From the NCBI GenBank assembly GCA_022574655.1, contig JACZRQ010000003.1:1-60055 (forward strand): a stretch of 60,055 nucleotides of DNA, read 5' to 3'. The notes below the pieces were generated by a model. It was not told the DNA's origin, made no database searches, and saw nothing but the letters and a program-made list of their open reading frames with translations. The translations under genes were made by a program, and so were the position numbers. This document shows, one piece after another, positions 1 through 7,261 of the stretch; positions within the stretch are counted from its first letter, which is position 1, and each line of letters opens with the position of its first letter. This DNA comes from Chloroflexota bacterium. Lineage in GTDB: Bacteria > Chloroflexota > Dehalococcoidia > SM23-28-2 > RBG-16-64-32.

Positions 1-841
1 GCGAGACATCGCGAAACGCACCCAAGGAAGGCGACGTAATGATCGTGAGTTTGTCGCGCCCGGCAGCCGCGAGTTCACCGATGATCGCGCCGAGTTCAAT
101 CGCCGGTACGCTGGACGCCTTTGCGTTCTTCATCGCATCGATGATGGTTTTCGATCCCTCGAGAAGCCGGCCGATGTCAACCCCGATCACCGCCGCGGGC
201 ACAAGTCCGAACATACTGAGCGCAGAGTACCGGCCACCGACCTCGGGTGGTGCGAGAAAAGTTTTCCGGAAGCCGCGCTCACGAGCCAGCTCTTCGAGTG
301 ACGAACCGGGATCCGTGATCGCAACAAAATGCTTTGCAGGCTCTTTGACTTTGCTCAGAAGCTGCGCCCAGAAGTAACGGAAGAAAGAAAGTGTCTCCAT
401 CGTCCCACCGGACTTGCTGCTTACGATGAACAAGGTTTTGTCGAGATGGATGCGCCGTTCCAGCGTGAGCACCGCGTCCGGATGAGTGCTGTCGAGAACC
501 ATGAGCTCGGGGTAACCGGCGCTTCCGAACGTGTCCTGAAACACTTCCGGCGCGAGGCTCGACCCACCCATGCCCAGCAGAACGATGCGATCGAATTCGG
601 ATGTGCTCTCGGCAAAAGAACGTAGATCATCGACGTGTTTTCGCATCGTTTCCGGAAGGTCGAGCCATCCTAGACGATCGCTTATTTCGGTTGGATCGGG
701 TTTCCAAACGGTATGGTCGCGGGCCCACATTCGCCGAACGATGTCGTCAGCATCGAGCTGGTCAAGGCGCTCGAAGACCGCGCCTTCCAGTGAGCCCAGC
801 CGCAGGGTCGAACCGCCGAGTGCTACTTTCCCCAAAATCAT
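1..841 (-). CDS. pgi: Glucose-6-phosphate isomerase (or bifunctional transaldolase/PGI), N-terminal part, truncated by window edge
   Basis: Minus-strand frame open from ATG (cat at 839-841) to the window edge, not in the ORF track. Reads MILGKVALGGSTLRLGSLEG...DRIVLLGMGGSSLAPEVF...LDSTHPDAV...FIVSSKSGGTMETLSFFRYFW, typical SIS-domain PGI motifs (GMGGSSL, SKSGGT.ET). Confidence 0.85.
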   Translation of the reverse strand, partial: MILGKVALGGSTLRLGSLEGAVFERLDQLDADDIVRRMWARDHTVWKPDPTEISDRLGWLDLPETMRKHVDDLRSFAESTSEFDRIVLLGMGGSSLAPEVFQDTFGSAGYPELMVLDSTHPDAVLTLERRIHLDKTLFIVSSKSGGTMETLSFFRYFWAQLLSKVKEPAKHFVAITDPGSSLEELARERGFRKTFLAPPEVGGRYSALSMFGLVPAAVIGVDIGRLLEGSKTIIDAMKNAKASSVPAIELGAIIGELAAAGRDKLTIITSPSLGAFRDVS

Positions 842-848
842 TGATTGA

Positions 849-2057
849 TCAGGCGTTCACCACGTGCGCCGCGACGTGAGCAGACTGCTCGAGATACTGT
901 CGGATCATGAGCAGCGCCGTCACACCCTCGCCGATCGCTGACGCCAGCTGTTTCGTCGAACCGGCGCGCACATCCCCGGACGCAAACACACCCGGCATCG
1001 ACGTCTGCATCGTCTGGTCGGTGACAACGAACCCCCACTGATCGAGATCCACCGCGTCGCCGATGAACGATGTATTTGGGTCTTGGCCGATAAATACGAA
1101 TACGGCATCGGGGTGAAATGAAGTTTCTTCGCCCGTCAGGTTGTCCTTCACGACCACTTCCGAGATCTCATTCTTCCCTTTGAACTGCTTCACCTCGGTG
1201 TTGAGGTGGATCTCAAACATGGGCTTAGAGCGAACCTTGTCTTGCAGCAACCGTGACGCTGTCAGACGCGAGCTGCGACAGAAAATTCGGATCTTCTTTG
1301 CGAACTGCGCCAGAAAGAGTCCCTCTTCGAGCGCGGAGTTGCCTCCTCCAATGACCATCAGCTCGTCAGCGCCTTTATAGAACGGTCCGTCGCAGGTGGC
1401 GCAGAAGTGAATCCCAGCGCCGATTAACTCCTCTTCTCCAGGCGCGCCTAACCGCCGGTACGTAGACCCAGTCGCAATCAACAACGCGTGGCTGCAGTAT
1501 TCGTCGCCGCCCTGCGTCTTGACAACCACGTCCTCACCATCCCGACTGATCGAAGCGACTGACACCGCGCTCAGAAGCTCGACATCGTATCGCTCCGCCT
1601 GCTTGACGATACGGTCAGCCAAATCGCCCCCGCCTATGCCGTCCGGAAACCCAGGGTAGTTATCGATCTTCTGAGTGATTCCGGCCTGACCGCCAAGCGC
1701 GCTTTTTTCTATAACCAGAGTATCGAGGCCTTCGCGTGCCGCGTAGATCGACGCAGTGAGGCCGGTTGGACCCCCACCCACGATAATCAGATCGTAGAAG
1801 CCGCGCTCTGCAGTCAGCCGCAGCCCGAGCTTCGTAGCCAGTTCATCGTTCGAGGGTTCGATGAGATGACTCCCGTCGTCGAACGTAATCGTCGGGATTG
1901 TGCGGCCGCCGTTCTGCAACTCCTCGACGAATCGGAGACCCTCTTCGTCTGTGTCGATGTCGATCCAGCGGTACGCAACCCTATGCTCCCCGAGGAACTT
2001 CTTTGCGCGCTTGCAGTCAGGGCACCACGGGGCGCCATACACTTTGATATCAGACAT
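849..2057 (-). CDS. Glutaredoxin-like domain fused to thioredoxin reductase (FAD/NAD(P)-dependent)
   Basis: N-term YGAPWCPDCKRAKKFL (CPDC redox motif, Grx/NrdH-like fold length), then FAD site IIVGGGPTGLTASIYAAREG, CATCDGPFY redox motif, GGGNSALEEGLFLA NADPH site. Confidence 0.9.
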   Translation of the reverse strand: MSDIKVYGAPWCPDCKRAKKFLGEHRVAYRWIDIDTDEEGLRFVEELQNGGRTIPTITFDDGSHLIEPSNDELATKLGLRLTAERGFYDLIIVGGGPTGLTASIYAAREGLDTLVIEKSALGGQAGITQKIDNYPGFPDGIGGGDLADRIVKQAERYDVELLSAVSVASISRDGEDVVVKTQGGDEYCSHALLIATGSTYRRLGAPGEEELIGAGIHFCATCDGPFYKGADELMVIGGGNSALEEGLFLAQFAKKIRIFCRSSRLTASRLLQDKVRSKPMFEIHLNTEVKQFKGKNEISEVVVKDNLTGEETSFHPDAVFVFIGQDPNTSFIGDAVDLDQWGFVVTDQTMQTSMPGVFASGDVRAGSTKQLASAIGEGVTALLMIRQYLEQSAHVAAHVVNA

Positions 2058-2171
2058 TGGGCGATAAACCTCGCTTACTCAGACCGGCTCTGATGCCACT
2101 GCATCTACCATAGATACGTTTCGTGCTCTCGGTTCGATCCGAGCTACCAGCTGTAGCCAGCGGGCCGCGTT

Positions 2172-2660
2172 CTATGAGTGCCAGACCGCGGGACCCTTGC
2201 CGGAAGCCATATCCGTGAGTGAAAACAGTTCGATCCGCCAAGGGGTCAGCTTCAGTGCCCCGGTGCCGGGGTCTTCCGCAGATTGAAAGAACATTGCAGG
2301 GTCGTAGCCCATCGGTGGAGGCGTATTCTTGTACAGGTCCCAGACCTTCTTCTTCACGACGAGTTCATCGACCCACTCCGCTTCGCAGTCCACGTACACC
2401 TGCTTATGGTCGGGGTCCCAGTAGCTGAGAGAAACGAACGGATTGCCAGCGATATGCTTGGACTTGAGGCTGTTACGCCCGGTTAGGATCCAGCCCGTCG
2501 ACCCTTCCCAGATCGGGTGCAGTATACGCGACCTCGGTCGTCCCTGGCGATCAACCGTCGCGAACGTGCACCAAACCGTCTTCTCAATTCGGCCGAGGAA
2601 CTCTTGCTCGATATCGGCGAACGTTACGTCCACTATCGCTCCCTCCTTACTAGTGGCCAT
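2172..2660 (-). CDS. Pyridoxamine 5'-phosphate oxidase / flavin reductase-like split-barrel family protein
   Basis: Reads VWCTFATVDRQGRPRSRILHPIWEGSTGWILTGRNSLKSKHIAGNPFVSLSYWDPDHKQVYVDCEAEW, PNPOx-like split barrel. Confidence 0.8.
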   Translation of the reverse strand: MATSKEGAIVDVTFADIEQEFLGRIEKTVWCTFATVDRQGRPRSRILHPIWEGSTGWILTGRNSLKSKHIAGNPFVSLSYWDPDHKQVYVDCEAEWVDELVVKKKVWDLYKNTPPPMGYDPAMFFQSAEDPGTGALKLTPWRIELFSLTDMASGKGPAVWHS

Positions 2661-2758
2661 TCTATCCTCGGCAGCCCATCGGTGAGCGTTCTACTTGTCA
2701 ACAGTTGCGTTAAGATATTCGCGTTCACACCCGAGGAAACGCCGATAGGAGGTCAATC

Positions 2759-3571
2759 ATGCCGGACACGCTGTTTGAAAACCGAGATGGAGTTGGCTTA
2801 ATCACCCTGAACCGCCCGGACAGCCTTAACTCCATGGGTGGAGATCTGATGTCGTTATTGGCTGAGTACTTGGCTGCCTGTGTTGACGATCGCTCCGTGC
2901 GGTGTGTGGTACTTACTGGAGCGGGGAGAGCCTTCTGCGCCGGTGGTGATGTGAAGGCGATGGCGGCCGGCCGAGGCGAGTCAGACGGGCAACGGTCAGG
3001 CGCAGCACTCTTCGCCGAGGGCGTCCAGGGGTTGCGCGGAGATCAGATCGCGACCAGCTACATCCTGCACACGATGCCGAAGCCGACGATCGCGATGGTA
3101 AACGGTCATGCCGTCGGCGCCGGCTTGAGCCTCGCTCTGGCCTGCGACATTCGCATAGCGTCTGATCGCGCGAAGCTCGGGACCGTGTTCCGCAACGTTG
3201 GCTTCAGCGGCGACTTTGGCGGTTCCTACTTCCTGCAACGTTTGGTTGGAAACGAGCGGGCACGCCTGCTGTATTTCACCGGCGAGATACTCGCGGCGGA
3301 TGAAGCGCATCGAATCGGTATGGTCAGCAAGGTCGTCCCTCACGACGATCTCGAGTCCGAGACCATGGCGATCGCCTCGCTCATCGCTAAAGGCCCGACG
3401 CTAGCCTACGCTCGTATGAAGGAAAACCTGAATCTGGCAGAGACGTCCGATCTGCGCACGCTTCTGAACCAGGAGGCACTAAACATGCGATTGTCTGGAA
3501 CGACCAACGACAATCGGAATGCCGTGAAGGCGTTCGTCGACAAGAAGACACCGACCTTCGCCGGCGAGTAA
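2759..3571 (+). CDS. Enoyl-CoA hydratase/isomerase family protein
   Basis: Crotonase motifs GAGRAFCAGGDVKAM and AVGAGLSLALACDIRIAS; AGGAGG RBS just upstream. Confidence 0.9.
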   Translation: MPDTLFENRDGVGLITLNRPDSLNSMGGDLMSLLAEYLAACVDDRSVRCVVLTGAGRAFCAGGDVKAMAAGRGESDGQRSGAALFAEGVQGLRGDQIATSYILHTMPKPTIAMVNGHAVGAGLSLALACDIRIASDRAKLGTVFRNVGFSGDFGGSYFLQRLVGNERARLLYFTGEILAADEAHRIGMVSKVVPHDDLESETMAIASLIAKGPTLAYARMKENLNLAETSDLRTLLNQEALNMRLSGTTNDNRNAVKAFVDKKTPTFAGE

Positions 3572-3597
3572 GCTGGCCGTTCAAGAGGAGGCGCATC

Positions 3598-4452
3598 GTG
3601 CAGAAAGGGACTTTCCGGGGATTCGAAGTAGCTCTTCAGCCGCCCGGCATTGCGGTCATCACGCTCAACCAACCGGAGCGGCTGAACGGCACCACGCAGG
3701 AGATGAAACGAGATCTCGTCGAACTCTTACTGCAAGCCCAGATGGACGACGCTGTGCGCGTCGTCGTGATCACCGGAAGCGGGCGCGCGTTCTGCGCCGG
3801 AGACGATATCACCGGCCGCCCCCGGGACTCCGATGCAGAGGCGCTGGTCCCTTCCATAGGCCGTGGACACACGAGTCCCATCAGCACGTACGACGCACTT
3901 CGAGCGATCTCCCAGCCCCTGAACCAGGCGCTCAGAAACCTCGACAAGCTCTCGATAGCGGCCGTCAACGGGATCGCGATCCAGACCGGCTTATCGCTCG
4001 CTCTGGCATGCGACTTTAGAATCGCGTCGACCGAGGCCCGGCTTGGGAGTGGCACCCTTCGCTTCGGATTCATGCCGGATGAAGGCGGCCAGTATCTGCT
4101 CGTTCAGCATATGGGCGTTGCGAAAACGATGGACTTCCTTATGCGGAACAAGATCGTCTCCGCCGACGAAGCACTCGATCTTGGCCTCGTCCACGAGGTG
4201 GTCGCTCCAGATCAACTTATGGATCGCACCATGCAACTCGCAAGCGAACTGGCCAACGGACCTCAGATAGCGATGCGCCTGCTGAAGCGTTCCGTATACA
4301 ACGCTGCGGAACTCACTTTTGCGCAGTCGCTCGACGAGATCGCGGCGAAGACCGCTGTCTCCGACCATCATCCAGACGCCAGGGAAGGGTTAGCGGCGTT
4401 CCAGGAGAAGCGTGCCGCCCATTTCAACCGAGATCTCCCGTCCGGCCAGTAG
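3598..4452 (+). CDS. Enoyl-CoA hydratase/isomerase family protein
   Basis: GSGRAFCAGDDITGR and TGLSLALACDFRIASTEARLG crotonase motifs; 26 bp after the upstream paralog; start GTG with AGGAGG RBS. Confidence 0.9.
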   Translation: MQKGTFRGFEVALQPPGIAVITLNQPERLNGTTQEMKRDLVELLLQAQMDDAVRVVVITGSGRAFCAGDDITGRPRDSDAEALVPSIGRGHTSPISTYDALRAISQPLNQALRNLDKLSIAAVNGIAIQTGLSLALACDFRIASTEARLGSGTLRFGFMPDEGGQYLLVQHMGVAKTMDFLMRNKIVSADEALDLGLVHEVVAPDQLMDRTMQLASELANGPQIAMRLLKRSVYNAAELTFAQSLDEIAAKTAVSDHHPDAREGLAAFQEKRAAHFNRDLPSGQ

Positions 4453-4562
4453 TCCCGCCTCAACGGTTGTATTCGGAACAATGGTTTCATGTCGCCTGAG
4501 CCTGATCATAACGGCGCATGTGGCGGCTGGCTCTAAACGTCGATGAAACCGAAGTTTAAGCG

Positions 4563-5792
4563 TCAACGTTGCCCGGCTGGTCGCATCCCGCCAAACTCGA
4601 CTGACAACGATTCAAGCCCTCGCAAGACGAAGTTCTTGTACTTGGGAGACTTGGTGAGAAGCTCCGGGCTCTTGAGGCGCCGCACGAACGTGGCGAGCGC
4701 CACCTGTCCCTCGACTCTCGCCAGCGGCGCTCCGATACAGAAGTGAATGCCGAACCCGAACGAGAGGTGCCGGTCGTCACCACGCGTAATGTCAAAAGTT
4801 TCCGGGTCCGGGAACCGCTCCGGGTCCCTGTTCGCCGCGCCGATCAAGCAGGTCACCCCGTGACCCTTCGGAACGGCGACGCCATCGAACTCCATGTCTT
4901 CCAGAGCTATCCTACCGGTGAGCTGGACCGGTGGATCGTATCGCAGGATCTCTTCGACGGCACTCCCAGCGAGCGATGGATCGTCTCTGAGCTTCTGTAG
5001 CTCATCCGGGTGACGGAGCAACTGAAGCACGCCGTTACCAATAAGGTTGACCGTCGTCTCGTGTCCGGCGATCAGGATTAGCCGGCACGTTGAGAGCAGT
5101 TCCCCTTCGGTGAGCTTGTCTCCCTCCTCCTCAGCTTGAACGAGAGCGCTCAGAAGGTCACCCTTCGGCTTATCGCGGCGTTCTGCGATTAGTTCCTTGA
5201 ACAGGTCGTCGAAAAGTGCAATGGCGCGGCGCTGGCGCTCGACCGCCTCCGGTTGAGCGGCTAGCTCCGGATCGAGCGATTTTGCCAACTCCGCCGACCA
5301 TTCGCGAAATTGGCTGTGGGATTGACTGGGCACGCCCAGCATCTCGCTGATGACGATGACGGGAAGCGGGTGCGCGAAGTCGTCGATCACCTCCATGATC
5401 CCCTGCTCAGATACGGCATTCAGAAGATCGTCGACGATCACCTGGACGCGAGCCCGCAGCTCTTCCACGACTCGGGGCGTGAACGCCCTACTAACGAGGC
5501 TCCTCAGCCGTGTATGATCCGGCGGATCGAGAAAGAGAAACGGTCGGTCGAGATCGAAGAGATCGAGGTTGGGCTCGAAGCCCGAGTCCGTGGCGTTACG
5601 AAGGTCGGAACTCCACTTGCGGTGGTTCCTGAGTACGGACTCACAGTCGCGATGGCGGCTCAATACCACGCCCAGCGGACTCTGGAAGACGGGAGCCTCC
5701 TCCAGCAAGCGTTTGTATGTCGGGTACGGGTTCGCCCTGAATTTGGGATCGAACGGATTGAAAACGACCGAGCCGGTTTCCGTAGCCATCAT
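4563..5792 (-). CDS. Cytochrome P450
   Basis: Heme-binding FGFGIHFCIGAPLARVEG, I-helix AGHETTVNLIGNG, ExxR-type EEILRYDPP. Confidence 0.95.
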   Translation of the reverse strand: MMATETGSVVFNPFDPKFRANPYPTYKRLLEEAPVFQSPLGVVLSRHRDCESVLRNHRKWSSDLRNATDSGFEPNLDLFDLDRPFLFLDPPDHTRLRSLVSRAFTPRVVEELRARVQVIVDDLLNAVSEQGIMEVIDDFAHPLPVIVISEMLGVPSQSHSQFREWSAELAKSLDPELAAQPEAVERQRRAIALFDDLFKELIAERRDKPKGDLLSALVQAEEEGDKLTEGELLSTCRLILIAGHETTVNLIGNGVLQLLRHPDELQKLRDDPSLAGSAVEEILRYDPPVQLTGRIALEDMEFDGVAVPKGHGVTCLIGAANRDPERFPDPETFDITRGDDRHLSFGFGIHFCIGAPLARVEGQVALATFVRRLKSPELLTKSPKYKNFVLRGLESLSVEFGGMRPAGQR

Positions 5793-5924
5793 CTAAACTC
5801 CTTGCCCGCCACGCCGATCGTGACGGGCTCTATATTACCGGTGCTCCTGGCGGCTGGCGAGCCTTCGGATGACCGCCAACGGCGCATTCGGCATACTTGG
5901 ATCAGGGCTACGCCCTGTGTTCTG

Positions 5925-7259
5925 ATGGACAAGAAATCTTCGACTGATTGGCGGCAACGAGTAAGCGACAAGCTCGTCGCGCCTGAAGATGCGATGGCGC
6001 GGGTCGGTCCCGGTGCAGTCGTTGCCATTGCGCCCTTCCAGGGCACGCCATATGCCCTCTGTGATGCACTTGCGCAGCGACTAGCGGACGTCAACAACAT
6101 CCACATCTACCACCCGGTCTCGCTCTTTCCGTGGTTCGATGCAGCGACCGGTGAATTCACCCTGCACACGTGGTTCGCTCAGTCGGGCGAGCGCGATGCC
6201 GTCAACCGCGGAGTTGTAGAGTACATGCCGTTTGCGCGCTGGGAGAGCGGTACGGTGCCGGAGGCATACGCCGAGGAACCCGATTTCTTCCTCGTGGCCG
6301 TATCACCGCCCGATGAGCGTGGCTATTGCAGCTTCGGGCCCGGCGTGTGGTTCTCGCCAACGATGGTACGAAATGCGGACCTCGTCATCGCTGAGGTCCA
6401 TGAGGACTTCATCCGTACGGGCGGCGACAACTCAGTGCACATATCTCAAATTGATCATTTTTCGGAGGCCACCTCCGACCCGCGTCGTATTGCGCTACCA
6501 CGCCGAAAGGATGAAGAAATACCGATCGTCGAGGTCATCTGCACCCTCGTCGCTTCAGAGCTGATTCGAGATGGCGACACCTTGCAAATAGGCGTGGGGA
6601 CCGTCTCCGCCGCTCTGGCTCCGTATCTCAAAGACAAAGTCGATCTTGGCGTACACACGGAACTCATCACTGGTGGGATCGCCGAACTCGCCTGCGAAGG
6701 GGTCATTTCCGGGCGTCGAAAAACGATGCACCCCGGGAAAGTCGTGGGGTCTGCGCTCGCAGCCATCGGTCGCGCAGAGCGAGAACTGATCGACGGGAAT
6801 CCGCTGTTCGAACTGTATGAGTTTAGTTACGTGGATGACCTGCGAATCATCATGCAGCACGACGACATGGTTGCCATCAACAATGCGATCTTGGTCGATC
6901 TGACGGGGCAGGTTGCCGCTGAGACCATCGGTACTCAGGTTTGGACCGGTACGGGAGGTCAGACCGCGTTCGCTATCGGCTCTTCGTACTCGCGTGGCGG
7001 CCGGTCGATTGTCGTATTGCCGTCCAGTCATATCGTCGCTGGCGATCGCGTGTCTCGCATCGTGCCGACGTTGCCGGACGGAACGATCGTGACGGTGCCG
7101 CGAACGTTTGTCGATAGCGTCGTCACCGAACACGGGATCGCGACGCTGCTGGGCAAGACTGTCCGTGAGCGCATCGGAGAGTTGATCACGATCTCCCACC
7201 CCGACTTCAGGGCGGACCTCAGGCGCGAGAGTCAGCGCCTCTACGGCGTCGCCGTCTGA
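5925..7259 (+). CDS. Acetyl-CoA hydrolase/transferase family (4-hydroxybutyrate CoA-transferase-like)
   Basis: Homology-like sequence begins at MDKKSSTDWRQRVSDKLVAPEDAMARVGPG; includes DTLQIGVGTVSAAL, LGVHTELITGGI, GTGGQTAFAIGSSYSRGGRSIVVLPS, VTEHGIATLLGKTVRER. The ORF-track start at 5310 runs antisense through the P450 and is not believed. Confidence 0.85.
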   Translation: MDKKSSTDWRQRVSDKLVAPEDAMARVGPGAVVAIAPFQGTPYALCDALAQRLADVNNIHIYHPVSLFPWFDAATGEFTLHTWFAQSGERDAVNRGVVEYMPFARWESGTVPEAYAEEPDFFLVAVSPPDERGYCSFGPGVWFSPTMVRNADLVIAEVHEDFIRTGGDNSVHISQIDHFSEATSDPRRIALPRRKDEEIPIVEVICTLVASELIRDGDTLQIGVGTVSAALAPYLKDKVDLGVHTELITGGIAELACEGVISGRRKTMHPGKVVGSALAAIGRAERELIDGNPLFELYEFSYVDDLRIIMQHDDMVAINNAILVDLTGQVAAETIGTQVWTGTGGQTAFAIGSSYSRGGRSIVVLPSSHIVAGDRVSRIVPTLPDGTIVTVPRTFVDSVVTEHGIATLLGKTVRERIGELITISHPDFRADLRRESQRLYGVAV

Positions 7260-7261
7260 AC

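Noticed and set aside
5310-5924. N-terminal 205 codons of the 5310-7259 ORF
   Set aside because: Lies antisense to the P450 and lacks CoA-transferase similarity; true start placed at 5925.
6555-7199. 214-aa minus-strand ORF
   Set aside because: Antisense shadow of the well-supported CoA-transferase.
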